A stretch of 64,000 nt of DNA from Komagataeibacter sp. FNDCF1 (lineage in GTDB: Bacteria > Pseudomonadota > Alphaproteobacteria > Acetobacterales > Acetobacteraceae), in the NCBI RefSeq assembly GCF_021295335.1, contig NZ_JAIWOT010000001.1, positions 1,886,001-1,950,000 on the forward strand. The letters run 5' to 3'. Below the pieces are notes generated by a model. The model was not told the DNA's origin and ran no database searches. It saw only the letters and a program-made list of their open reading frames with translations. This document shows positions 41,262 to 50,028 of this stretch, one piece after another. A program made the position numbers and the translations under genes. Position 1 is the first letter of the stretch, and every line of letters starts with the position of its first letter.

Positions 41262-42476
41262 TCACCTGCGCATTCTCTGATGACTACCCCGGTGGAGACA
41301 GGCACAGAACAGGCTGCCGGTCGCCGCCAGCCCAATTACCCATCCCATGGGCCATGGTGTTCCGTCGGCACATGCGCTGACCAGAGCCGCAGCCAGCATG
41401 CCGCAGCCATATTGCAGCGCGCCGACAAGGCCCGCGACTGTCCCGGCGGATCGCGAAAAGTCTTCCATCGCAAGGGTGATGGAATTGGCAAAGATAAATC
41501 CGCTGGATGACACGAAGAAAAATACCGGAACAAACACTCCCCATATCCCCCACCAGCCCGTCCAGGCATCGAAAGCCAGAAGGCCGCCGGAGAATGCGGC
41601 GAGGCAGGAGCCACAGCGCAGCATCTGCCGGGCACCATATCGTGTCACCAGGCGCCCATTGAGCAGGTTGGCGCACATCATGCCGACGATTCCCGCTCCG
41701 AACAGGAATCCGTAAAATTGCGGCCCGACATGATAGTACGAAATATAGACAAACGGACTGCCCGCTACATATGCAAAGCTGCCGCCATAGATCAGCGCGC
41801 CGGCTCCGGCTGTCCCCATAAGGCGCCGATCGAGAAGCAACGCGCCATACCCGGAAAGGACCCGCAGGAAAGAGCCTCGAACCCGCCGCCCGGACGGCAG
41901 GGTTTCGGGCAGTGTCCAAACGGCAAGCAGAGCCGCAAGGCCGATGACGACGAGCGTCCAGAAGATCCCGCGCCAGTCGGCGAGGCGCAGAATCTGGCCG
42001 CCCACCAGCGGCCCGGTTAGGGGCGCTACCGCCATCACGGTCATGAGGGTCGACATCATGCGTGCAGCCCGATCACCGTGGTAGAGGTCCCGGACCATGG
42101 CACGCGAGAGCACGACGCTCGCGCAGGCGCCTGCCGCCTGGACGATCCGGCAGCCGAGCATGACACCAATGCTTTCCGCGAGCGCACAACCTGCCGAGCC
42201 GAGGATAAAAAGGGTCAGTCCCACGCTGATCGGAAGACGGCGACCGAGCCTGTCGCTGATCGGCCCCCACGCAAGCTGCCCCAGACTGAACCCGACCAGA
42301 TAGCCGGACACGGTCAGTTCCACCATGCCGCTGGTTGTGCCCAGGGACGTTCTGATGTCCGGCATGGCGGGCAGGTAGAGATCGGTCGAGATCGACGCGA
42401 ACCCCATCAGAAGACCCAGAATGGCCAGAACATGTCCGGGCTGCCGGACAGCACTGCCCGGGTCCATACCGGTCAT
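41262..42476 (-). CDS. Bcr/CflA-type MFS drug-resistance transporter
   Basis: About 404 residues with twelve predicted membrane helices. MFS motif A is GPISDRLGRRLPISVGLTLF, and motif C-like features are in AVAPLTGPLVGGQILRLADW, typical of the Bcr/CflA (DHA1) subfamily. It would export drugs or toxic metabolites by proton antiport across the inner membrane. The start at 42476 (MTGMDPGSAVRQ) lies 35 bases after the SDR stop, so the two genes are likely one operon. Confidence 0.9.
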   Translation of the reverse strand: MTGMDPGSAVRQPGHVLAILGLLMGFASISTDLYLPAMPDIRTSLGTTSGMVELTVSGYLVGFSLGQLAWGPISDRLGRRLPISVGLTLFILGSAGCALAESIGVMLGCRIVQAAGACASVVLSRAMVRDLYHGDRAARMMSTLMTVMAVAPLTGPLVGGQILRLADWRGIFWTLVVIGLAALLAVWTLPETLPSGRRVRGSFLRVLSGYGALLLDRRLMGTAGAGALIYGGSFAYVAGSPFVYISYYHVGPQFYGFLFGAGIVGMMCANLLNGRLVTRYGARQMLRCGSCLAAFSGGLLAFDAWTGWWGIWGVFVPVFFFVSSSGFIFANSITLAMEDFSRSAGTVAGLVGALQYGCGMLAAALVSACADGTPWPMGWVIGLAATGSLFCACLHRGSHQRMRR

Positions 42477-42510
42477 GCCCTGATTGCGGTTATCAACGTG
42501 TCTGTCCCAA

Positions 42511-43278
42511 TCAGTGAGCCGTAAAGCCCCCGTCGACGGGCAATGCCACGCCCAGGACAAAGCTCGCACCGGGACTGCACAGCCACAGCACGGCGGATGC
42601 GATCTCGTCGGAACGACCCAGACGCCCGATGGGCTGTTCCTTTAGGATTTCCTTGATGGCATCGGCCTGCTCGACCAGCATGTCAGACACCATCGGCGTG
42701 TCGATCGTTCCAGGACAGATCGCATTGATCCGCACGCCACGCGGCGCGTATTCCATCGCCGCACTCTTGGTCAGCCCGATCACCCCGTGCTTGGACGCAT
42801 GATACGCAGCACGGCAGGGCAGACCGACAAGACCGCCAAGCGAGGAACAGTTGACGATCGCGCCGCTCCCCTGCTGACGCATCTGAGCCAGTTCATGCTT
42901 CATGCAGGCCCAGACACCGCGCAGATTGACCGCGTTGACCAGATCGAAACTCGCCGCCGGCTCATCGGCTGCATCACAGGGAGGCACCTGAATACCGGCA
43001 TTGTTGAACGCCATGTCGAGACGGCCGAACGCGGCAACGGTCTGCGCGACCATGGAGGCCACCTGATCTTCATCGGCGACGTCGCAGATGATCCCCAGCG
43101 CTTTGTGGCCTGCGGCGATCAGGTCATCTGCGGCGCGCTTCACGCCGTCTGCATTGACGTCGGCGAGCACGACGGCGGCGCCGGACTGCGCAAAAGCCTG
43201 GGCGGTCGCCAGTCCCATACCGGATGCGGCACCGGTAACGAGGGCAACCCGGCCCTTGAAATCATAGAAAGGATTCAT
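42511..43278 (-). CDS. Short-chain dehydrogenase/reductase
   Basis: A 255-residue classical SDR. The cofactor motif is VTGAASGMGLATAQAF (TGxxxGxG), and an acidic residue in VVLADVNADG favours NAD(H). NNAG is in MAFNNAGIQVP, and the catalytic Ser and YxxxK are in NCSSLGG and AAYHASKHGV. The ending FVLGVALPVDGGFTAH is typical. The substrate is unknown; relatives act on glucose, gluconate or hydroxy-compounds. It heads a two-gene unit with the exporter. Confidence 0.92.
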   Translation of the reverse strand: MNPFYDFKGRVALVTGAASGMGLATAQAFAQSGAAVVLADVNADGVKRAADDLIAAGHKALGIICDVADEDQVASMVAQTVAAFGRLDMAFNNAGIQVPPCDAADEPAASFDLVNAVNLRGVWACMKHELAQMRQQGSGAIVNCSSLGGLVGLPCRAAYHASKHGVIGLTKSAAMEYAPRGVRINAICPGTIDTPMVSDMLVEQADAIKEILKEQPIGRLGRSDEIASAVLWLCSPGASFVLGVALPVDGGFTAH

Positions 43279-43426
43279 CGTGTTTTCATCCGTTCAGGGG
43301 CGGCCTTCTTCTGGCCAACAGGAACCACCTGAAACAACAGGCGGATTTGGCTGCTGCTCTATCCTAAACTAATGATTGCCCGTTTGGTGTTGAGCATCCC
43401 CCAGTGCGGCGATGAGTATATTTCAT

Positions 43427-44344
43427 TTAAAAGCCGAGCGGACGCATCTCGCGAATCAGATCGATCAGGAGTTTCAGTCCCGATGGGACCTGCTGGCGGC
43501 TGGAATAGTAGACATGATATCCCGGCCCGGTGGTTGACCAGTCCTCCAGAACGATCCTGGCCGCCCCCTCGGAGACAAGCTGTGCCTGAACCGGTTCCGC
43601 CGCAAAAAACAGTCCCGCTCCGTTTCGTGCCAGAGACAGGCCGGTCTGACTTTCATCAATCGTGACCGTCCCGGGGACATGCACCGCGAATTCCTTGCCG
43701 TCACGCTGGAATTCCCACTGATAGATGCTTTCATCGCCCAGTCTTATGCGCAGGCAGCGATGATCCTTCAGGTCATATGGTGTTTCTGGTGTTCCGAAAC
43801 GTTCCAGATAGGCCGGGGCTCCCGTGACAACCCAGCGGATATCCGCCGACAGACGCTGGACAATCATGTCCTGCGGGACGGTCCCGCCATATCGGATACC
43901 GGCATCGTAACCGTCCCTGACGACGTCAACCATCCGGTTGCTCGACGTGATCTCCACGTCCACATCCGGGTACCGGTCCATGAAAACAGGCAGGACCGGG
44001 CCGAGCAGCAGGGGCGCCGCATCGGCGACGACATTGAGGCGAATACGTCCGATCGGGCTGTCACGAAACCGGTTCAGTTCTTCGACGGCCTGCCCGATGG
44101 CTGCGAACGGCGCCGTGATGGAATTGCAGAGTTCTTCACCCGCCGCCGTCAGGGTGACGCTGCGGTTGGTTCGATGAACGAGACGGATACCCAGTCGGGT
44201 TTCAAGTCCCTTCAGAGCATGGCTGAGGGCCGAAGCGCTGATTCCCAGTTCCAGCCCGGCCTTGCGGAAGTTCCGATGCCGGGCAATGGCAAGAAAATAG
44301 GTGAAATCGGCAAGATCCGAACGGCCGAACTGCATGATATGCAT
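43427..44344 (-). CDS. LysR-family transcriptional regulator
   Basis: A 305-residue regulator. The N-terminal winged helix is DFTYFLAIARHRNFRKAGLE to SASALSHALKGLETRLGIRL. The substrate-binding domain includes GRIRLNVVADAAPLLL and DVEITSSNRMVDVVRDGYDA. It is divergent from the CMD/aldo-keto reductase/alcohol dehydrogenase genes (start 44837) and, in relatives with this arrangement, controls them. It lies downstream of and is separate from the SDR gene. Confidence 0.9.
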   Translation of the reverse strand: MHIMQFGRSDLADFTYFLAIARHRNFRKAGLELGISASALSHALKGLETRLGIRLVHRTNRSVTLTAAGEELCNSITAPFAAIGQAVEELNRFRDSPIGRIRLNVVADAAPLLLGPVLPVFMDRYPDVDVEITSSNRMVDVVRDGYDAGIRYGGTVPQDMIVQRLSADIRWVVTGAPAYLERFGTPETPYDLKDHRCLRIRLGDESIYQWEFQRDGKEFAVHVPGTVTIDESQTGLSLARNGAGLFFAAEPVQAQLVSEGAARIVLEDWSTTGPGYHVYYSSRQQVPSGLKLLIDLIREMRPLGF

Positions 44345-44836
44345 GAATGTTCCTCGTAACTTACGATCGACTCAGAATGTCTCCCCGCCATCAGAATCAA
44401 ACCAGATGAAGTGAATCCCGTGCCGATCGCCTGACATCATAGCAACACATGCTCTTGCATGACGCGAATAATTCATTGCAACGATGACTTTCATTCATCA
44501 ATAGCCCTTGGTTCCGAGGTCAAATAGAACAATTTTCCGCGGAAAACAGCCGGATTTCTGGTTTCGGCAATGTTGTTCCCGACATTGCAAAAGCATCTGC
44601 GCAGCGGGACCCGCCTCTCGCGTTCGGTTGCGACCTGTGCCTCTGAAGCGCATGGTGATCTGGCAGGAGAGAGGCTGACCTGATCGTTGTCCGCCGTCGC
44701 TGGTTCGATCTTCAGGGCATTCCATTGCGTCTACGTTGCCATCGGTTATCGGGTGCGCTTCGCGGAGCGGGCTGAATCGGCGCCTCTCGATACAGGCGGG
44801 ATACATGCTCTGCAAAACGACGAAGGAGAGCAATTG
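44345..44836. other. Divergent intergenic region between lysR and the redox operon
   Basis: 490 bases without a gene. It should carry the LysR-controlled promoters, but I could not identify a convincing T-N11-A site by eye. The CMD frame stays open upstream, but the good ribosome binding site GAAGGAGAG fixes its start at 44837. Confidence 0.5.
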
Positions 44837-45181
44837 ATGGCAGACGAACCTACGGCCGCGCGCCAGTCATTCGGGGACATCGCTCCCGAGCTTGCAGAGA
44901 TCTCTGACAAGGTCCTGTTCGGGCAGGTCTGGGCCGGAGCGGGTCTGTCGTCCCGCGACCGCAGCCTTGTCACGATCACCAGCCTGATCTCCCTCTATCG
45001 GGAAAACGAACTGCCTTTCCATATGAAGAAGGCGCTGGAGAACGGGCTGACGAAGGACGAGATCATCGCGGTGATCACGCAGCTCGCCTTCTATTCCGGC
45101 TGGCCGACCGCCATGACCGCGCTCAGCATCGCCCGCCAGGTGTTCGCTGACGCCGATGCGGCTCAACAATCCGATCGCTAA
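44837..45181 (+). CDS. Carboxymuconolactone decarboxylase-like protein
   Basis: A 114-residue AhpD/CMD-fold protein: PELAEISDKVLFGQVWAGAG, LSSRDRSLVTITSLISLYRE, GLTKDEIIAVITQLAFYSGW. No CxxC is present, so it is unlikely to be an AhpD-type peroxidase. It is more like a gamma-carboxymuconolactone decarboxylase relative. It starts after GAAGGAGAG and lies 20 bases before the aldo/keto reductase. The secreted fusion protein at 47358 contains two related domains. Confidence 0.88.
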   Translation: MADEPTAARQSFGDIAPELAEISDKVLFGQVWAGAGLSSRDRSLVTITSLISLYRENELPFHMKKALENGLTKDEIIAVITQLAFYSGWPTAMTALSIARQVFADADAAQQSDR

Positions 45182-45201
45182 AAGACACAGAGAGATTCCC
45201 T

Positions 45202-46209
45202 ATGGACTATCGCTATCTCGGACAAAGTGCCCTGAAGGTCTCCCCGCTCTGCCTCGGCGCCATGATGTTTGGTGGTGAGACGGACGAGCAGACAGCACAG
45301 CGTATCATTGATCGTGCCTGTGAACAGGGGGTCAATTTCGTCGATACCGCTGACGTGTATCATGGCGGCAAATCGGAAGTTGCTGTTGGCAAGGCCGTTG
45401 CCGCCCATCGTGACGACTGGGTGATTGCCACCAAATTCGGATATGGCGGCCCCAGATCCGGCCCCAACCAGCAGGGCCAGTCCCGCAAGTGGATCATGCA
45501 GACCGTCGAGGGCAGCCTGAAGCGCCTGAACACCGACTACGTCGACATTCTCTATTTCCACCGCGCCCTGGTCGATGCCCCCCTTGAAGAAGGTCTCCGC
45601 GCCATAAGCGACCTCATCCGCCAGGGGAAGGTGCGCTATTATGGACTGTCCAATTTCCGGGGATGGCGGATCGCAGAGATCGTTCGCCTCGCGGACGCGC
45701 TCGGCATGGAACGCCCTGTCGTCAGCCAGCCGCTCTACAACATCGTGGATCGTACCTGTGAAGTCGAACAGCTTCCGGCCGCAGCGGCTTATGGGCTGGG
45801 GGTTGTGCCCTACAGCCCGCTGGCACGCGGCGTTCTGACGGGCAAATACGCTCCCGGTTCCTCTCCGGCAGCGGATACGCGCGCCGGTCGGGGCGACATG
45901 CGGATCATGCAGACGGAATGGCGTCCGGAATCACTGGAGGTCGCCCAGAAGATCGCGTCCCATGCCAAAGACCGAGGGACGACACCCATCGCCTTCGCGT
46001 TGGCGTGGGTACTGAAAAACAGGCTGGTCAGCGCCCTGATCGCAGGCCCGCGTACGGAAGCGCACTGGGAGAGCTACTGTGCGGCGCTCGATGTCACCCT
46101 GACACCCGAAGACGAGGCCTTTATCGACAGCCTGGTCAGGCCCGGCCATGCGTCCACCCCCGGTTATACGGACCCCGGCTATCCGGTCGAAGGCCGCAAG
46201 ACGGCCTGA
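45202..46209 (+). CDS. Aldo/keto reductase
   Basis: A 335-residue NADPH-type aldo/keto reductase: MDYRYLGQSALKVSPLCLGA, catalytic Asp and Tyr in FVDTADVYHGGKSEVAVGKA, Lys in VIATKFGYGG and His in VDILYFHRALVDAP. The C-terminal cofactor region is IAGPRTEAHWESYCAA. It probably reduces aldehydes or quinone-like compounds. It is the second gene of the operon that begins with CMD and continues with the alcohol dehydrogenase 16 bases later. Confidence 0.92.
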   Translation: MDYRYLGQSALKVSPLCLGAMMFGGETDEQTAQRIIDRACEQGVNFVDTADVYHGGKSEVAVGKAVAAHRDDWVIATKFGYGGPRSGPNQQGQSRKWIMQTVEGSLKRLNTDYVDILYFHRALVDAPLEEGLRAISDLIRQGKVRYYGLSNFRGWRIAEIVRLADALGMERPVVSQPLYNIVDRTCEVEQLPAAAAYGLGVVPYSPLARGVLTGKYAPGSSPAADTRAGRGDMRIMQTEWRPESLEVAQKIASHAKDRGTTPIAFALAWVLKNRLVSALIAGPRTEAHWESYCAALDVTLTPEDEAFIDSLVRPGHASTPGYTDPGYPVEGRKTA

Positions 46210-46225
46210 AAGAAGGATGCAGACA

Positions 46226-47278
46226 ATGAAGACACATGGTTTTTTTGCCGAGAGTGCCGAAGCTCCCCTGAAGCCGTTCTCCTTTGATCGCCGCGATGTT
46301 CGCAGCAACGATGTCGCCATTGAAATCCTGTATTGTGGCGTCTGCCATAGCGATCTGCATCAGGCCCGCAATGACTGGGGCAACACACTCTACCCCTCCG
46401 TGCCGGGACACGAGATCGTTGGCCGCGTCACGGATGTCGGCAGTGACGTGACCCGTTTCAGGGTCGGCGACAAGGTGGCTGTCGGATGCATGGTGGACAG
46501 TTGCAGCCACTGCGACCAGTGCCGTCAGGGTGACGAGCAATATTGCCGGGAAGGCGCGACGTGGACCTATAACGGGGTTGACCGGGTCACGAAGGAGGTG
46601 ACGTTCGGGGGCTACTCCCGGCATATCGTCGTCCGTGACGATTTCGTTCTCTTCGTTCCCGAAACTCTCGATCTTTCGCGGGTTGCTCCCATCCTGTGCG
46701 CGGGCATTACGACCTATTCGCCACTGCGCTTCCGCAATGTAGGACCTGGTTCGCGGGTTGGGGTCGCCGGTCTGGGCGGACTGGGCCATATGGCAGTCAA
46801 GCTGGCTGCGGGGCTGGGGGCGGATGTTACGGTCATAAGCCGTTCAAAATCGAAAGAGGATTCCGCCCTTGCTCTGGGTGCGGACAGGTTCCTCGTCTCG
46901 ACCGACGAGCAGGCCATGAAAGAGGCTGCGGGCAGTTTCGACCTCATCATCGACACCATCCCGGTGCAGCATGATGTCTCCGAGTTTTTTCCCCTTGTCG
47001 ATATTGATGGGGCAATCGTCATGGTCGGTCAGCTCGGTGCGACACCCGCATTCAATACAAGTCCGCTCCTGATCGGCCGCCGCCAGCTTGCCGGGTCCAT
47101 CATTGGTGGCATCGCCCAGACCCAGGAACTTCTGGATTTCTGTGGTCGGAAAAACATTCTCGCCGACTGCGAGATGATCAGGATGGACGAAATCAACGAG
47201 GCTTTCGTCCGGCTCGAAAAAGGTGACGTCCATTACCGGTTCGTTATCGACATGGCCTCGTTCCCGGAAACGGTCTGA
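46226..47278 (+). CDS. Zinc-dependent alcohol dehydrogenase (YahK/cinnamyl-alcohol type)
   Basis: A 350-residue medium-chain dehydrogenase. Catalytic zinc ligands are in YCGVCHSDLHQARN and YPSVPGHEIVGRV, the structural zinc Cys are in CSHCDQCRQGDEQYC, and the nucleotide motif is VGVAGLGGLGHMAV. An RSKSKE segment favours NADPH. It reduces aldehydes to alcohols. ATG 46226 (MKTHGFFAESA) after AAGGA is preferred; an in-frame ATG at 46217 is possible. It is the third gene of the CMD-AKR-ADH operon. Confidence 0.92.
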   Translation: MKTHGFFAESAEAPLKPFSFDRRDVRSNDVAIEILYCGVCHSDLHQARNDWGNTLYPSVPGHEIVGRVTDVGSDVTRFRVGDKVAVGCMVDSCSHCDQCRQGDEQYCREGATWTYNGVDRVTKEVTFGGYSRHIVVRDDFVLFVPETLDLSRVAPILCAGITTYSPLRFRNVGPGSRVGVAGLGGLGHMAVKLAAGLGADVTVISRSKSKEDSALALGADRFLVSTDEQAMKEAAGSFDLIIDTIPVQHDVSEFFPLVDIDGAIVMVGQLGATPAFNTSPLLIGRRQLAGSIIGGIAQTQELLDFCGRKNILADCEMIRMDEINEAFVRLEKGDVHYRFVIDMASFPETV

Positions 47279-47357
47279 GGGTCTGGATGGGGAATCCGCC
47301 CCATCTCTTTTTATTGCACTCTTGTTTTTATGATTTTCCGGTCGTGAGGTATCTGCA

Positions 47358-48548
47358 GTGAAAACAGGCTGGATAGCGGGACTGTTCCTGTTGATCGTAC
47401 CGCGTGCCGCTATGGCACAGCCAACCGATCAGCACAGCCAGGACCCGCTGCACACGCTGACTCCGGAACTTGCGCGCTATACTGACCATGTCCTTACCGG
47501 GGACATCTGGAAGCGGCCAGATCTCTCCCCCCGTGATCGTAGTCTGGTGACGATCGCCATCCTGATTGCCAGCGGCAACGGGCAGCAGCTTGAACGGGAA
47601 GTGCAACGGGGACTGGATAACGGCCTTCACCCGACCGACCTGACCGCTACTGTCACGCACCTGGCCTTCTATTGCGGATGGCCGAATGCACTGTCGGCCC
47701 TGGATGTCGTGCAGCATGTGTTTGCCGAACGTCATATCCATGTCGAGATCCCAAGCTCAGGGAACAAGCCGTTACTGCCGGTACCCGCCTCTGACGGGGC
47801 AAGGGAAAAACTGGTCAATGACCATGTCGGGCCGACAGATCCCAAGCTTGCAACCCTGACGAATGAAGTTCTGTTCGGCGACCTGTGGCGTCACCCGGAT
47901 CTGGCCCCCCGTGACCGGAGTCTGATTACCATCGCGGCCTTGGCTGCGGACGGGGATGACGATCAGCTTGGGTTTCATATCCAGCGTGGGATCGAAAACG
48001 GTCTGACCCGCGCCCAGATTGCCGAGACGCTGACCCAGCTTGCCTTCTATCGGGGCTGGCCCAAAGCACTGGCTGCCGTGACGGCTACCCAGAAAGCGCT
48101 TGCAGCGCCGTCCCCCGATACGCAGACAGACGCACCACCAATCCGGGTCTACCGGCTCGCATCTAAGGCGACACTGGCCCCTGCGGTCAATTTTACAGGA
48201 CACGCGGCGCTCAACACACCATTCCAGGGCACGGGAGGCGCCAGTCTTCTCGGTGCCACGGTGAGCTTCCAGCCCGGCACGCGCACAAGGTGGCATACAC
48301 ACCCCCATGGCCAGATGCTGGTTGTCATGTCCGGTCATGGGTGGGTCCAGGCTGAAGGCGGACCGGTGTACGACATGCTGCCCGGGGACGTCGTCGTCAT
48401 CGCCCCCAATGTCAGGCACTGGCATGGAGCGACGAATACAAGCGCCATGTCGCATGTCGCCATTGCGGCCAACGACGAAAAAGGACAGTCGGTATATTGG
48501 CTCGAATACGTGACAGATACCCAATACCATGGTCCTCAAAGGCAGTAA
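47358..48548 (+). CDS. Exported double-CMD plus cupin fusion protein
   Basis: A 396-residue protein starting at GTG 47358. A signal peptide (MKTGWIAGLFLLIVPRAAMA) directs it to the periplasm. Two carboxymuconolactone-decarboxylase-like domains follow (about 35-125, LSPRDRSLVTIAILIASG; about 155-250, LAPRDRSLITIAALAADG), then a cupin domain (about 280-380) with metal-ligand motif TRTRWHTHPHGQMLVV and PGDVVVIAPNVRHWHGA. The His-rich motif suggests bound Fe, Mn or Zn. The substrate is unknown. It lies 80 bases after the alcohol dehydrogenase and is probably part of the same response. Confidence 0.88.
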   Translation: MKTGWIAGLFLLIVPRAAMAQPTDQHSQDPLHTLTPELARYTDHVLTGDIWKRPDLSPRDRSLVTIAILIASGNGQQLEREVQRGLDNGLHPTDLTATVTHLAFYCGWPNALSALDVVQHVFAERHIHVEIPSSGNKPLLPVPASDGAREKLVNDHVGPTDPKLATLTNEVLFGDLWRHPDLAPRDRSLITIAALAADGDDDQLGFHIQRGIENGLTRAQIAETLTQLAFYRGWPKALAAVTATQKALAAPSPDTQTDAPPIRVYRLASKATLAPAVNFTGHAALNTPFQGTGGASLLGATVSFQPGTRTRWHTHPHGQMLVVMSGHGWVQAEGGPVYDMLPGDVVVIAPNVRHWHGATNTSAMSHVAIAANDEKGQSVYWLEYVTDTQYHGPQRQ

Positions 48549-48618
48549 GGCTCTCATCAGTTTCAGGACCATTATAATTCGGGATGTCCGTTTTTCGCGC
48601 CATTATTTTCCTGATTTG

Positions 48619-49221
48619 TTATAAGCAGACTTCTGCTGGTTGATCCTGAAGAAGCTTCATTACATAGATTTTTACGTCTTCCGGCCACAGCGCGAGAATT
48701 GTCCCCAGCTTTTCGAAATCGCGTGCAAAAAGTGCACGTGAAGCCTCTTCAAATTGCGGGTAATCGCCCGCCAGCGCAGACATGAAACGATAGGTACGCT
48801 CATGGGCAAGACGTATGACTGTCTCGTCACCATCTTCCTGGCGTGCCTTGTCAATCAGCCGACGCAGTGTCTGAGACGCCCCTCCCTGCTGCTGGGCCAG
48901 CCAGTCCCAATGTCGGGGCAGAAGTGTGATCTCGCGCGCAATCACTCCCATTTTCGGACGTCCTGGCCGCTTTTCAGGGGGTGTATCTGACATTTTTCCA
49001 TAGCTGGAAAGGCGAGATACCAGTTCGGTTGTTGTGCCATGCAACTCGACATCAATGACACTGCCTGTTGCATCCTCAAAAATCAGGACAGGGTTCTGGG
49101 CGGCGTTCACGACCGGATTGAGGGCGAGCGCTACATCCACCAAGGTACCAGCAGCAACCTGCTTGGACCCTACGAACGCGGTGCAGCGTGCTGCCAGTTT
49201 TTCGTTGTTCATATTTTTCAT
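48619..49221 (-). CDS. DUF2239 family protein
   Basis: A 200-residue DUF2239 protein starting MKNMNNEKLAARCTAFVGSK. Conserved blocks are LVDVALALNPVVNAAQNPVL, KRPGRPKMGVIAREITLLPR and HWDWLAQQQGGASQTLRRLI. The PRPKMGVIARE to RRLIDKAR segment recalls small DNA-binding (ribbon-helix-helix-like) folds. The biochemical function is unknown. A perfect 18-bp palindrome starts two bases upstream of the start codon, which suggests tight, possibly self-mediated, control. The frame upstream (49242) would include the palindrome and is rejected. Confidence 0.85.
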   Translation of the reverse strand: MKNMNNEKLAARCTAFVGSKQVAAGTLVDVALALNPVVNAAQNPVLIFEDATGSVIDVELHGTTTELVSRLSSYGKMSDTPPEKRPGRPKMGVIAREITLLPRHWDWLAQQQGGASQTLRRLIDKARQEDGDETVIRLAHERTYRFMSALAGDYPQFEEASRALFARDFEKLGTILALWPEDVKIYVMKLLQDQPAEVCL

Positions 49222-49222
49222 A

Positions 49223-49240
49223 GTTATACCCGGGTATAAC
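49223..49240. promoter_or_regulatory. 18-bp perfect palindrome at the DUF2239 start
   Basis: GTTATACCCGGGTATAAC is fully self-complementary and ends two bases before the DUF2239 ATG. This spacing overlaps where a ribosome binding site and transcription start would lie. A repressor bound here would block expression. It could also act at the RNA level as a stem. Confidence 0.7.
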
Positions 49241-49437
49241 AAGTTAAATAACGAGTCAATATGCCCGGATAAATCGCAAGGAGCGAAGGATGGTCATCGC
49301 TGAAAGGTGACGGTGATATCTTGTTCGAAAACCTTATAAATCCGAATGGGCATTGGAATGCCACCAACTGGCGGGCCCACCATGCTGGATTAGCCTACAG
49401 TTGCATTTTATGATGAGTTCTGACTCCTTGGATCACC

Positions 49438-49524
49438 ATGATTCAGGATTTCATGAATGGCGGGGCGCGAATTGAAGAGACGCTGGAACTGTGGACACGT
49501 GGCCTGCTGAACCGCAAGAGTTAA
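49438..49524 (+). pseudogene. Possible transposase N-terminal fragment
   Basis: A 28-codon frame MIQDFMNGGARIEETLELWT ending LLNRKS-stop resembles the first residues of IS701-type transposases. No further transposase follows and no IS end is evident. The surrounding 49243-49549 has no other gene. Low confidence. Confidence 0.3.
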
Positions 49525-49549
49525 GCGCAATCCAACGTGTTCGCGGCGC

Positions 49550-50017
49550 TCAGCTAGCGCGAGCGGGCGCGGATTGCTCGTTCAGCATCATGCCGTAATG
49601 AACATTGACGGCAGCGATGCGCCATCCGTCGACTGTGCGGCGATAGCTGATGTCCTCGCTCATGAACACCTCGTTAGGCGGACCGCCATTGCGCCGGCTG
49701 GCAATCCAGAACAACCAGTTGCCCGTCGCCGCATCGCCATCCACTTCCAGGATCGGGTTGGTATAGCTGTGCATGGAGAAATCCGTGTGTTCGGTCTTCT
49801 CCTGCAGCGACGTCATGATGTTCTCCAATCCCACGACCGTCAGCTTCATCGCCAGACTTTCCCAGCGCGCATCCTCCGTAAAAATCGACGACATGGCATC
49901 GACATGCACCGATTTGCCATTCCAGCCCTTGTTGATATGGAATGCATAGCGCGCAGTCAGGGTGCGGATCTCTTCCAGATCCTCGAGGCGACGGATGCGT
50001 TCTTCCAGTGCCGGCAT
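49550..50017 (-). CDS. NTF2-like (SnoaL-type) protein
   Basis: A 155-residue cone-shaped NTF2-like protein. The N-terminus MPALEERIRRLEDLEEIRTL then YAFHINKGWNGKSV, the SSIFTEDARWES segment and the C-terminal SYRRTVDGWRIAAVNVHYGM are typical of the SnoaL-like/hydroxylating-dioxygenase-beta group. It may be a dehydratase, isomerase or binding subunit for an aromatic or polycyclic substrate. It is 11 bases downstream of the FAD monooxygenase on the same strand and probably works with it. Confidence 0.82.
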   Translation of the reverse strand: MPALEERIRRLEDLEEIRTLTARYAFHINKGWNGKSVHVDAMSSIFTEDARWESLAMKLTVVGLENIMTSLQEKTEHTDFSMHSYTNPILEVDGDAATGNWLFWIASRRNGGPPNEVFMSEDISYRRTVDGWRIAAVNVHYGMMLNEQSAPARAS

Positions 50018-50028
50018 GATCGTTCCCC

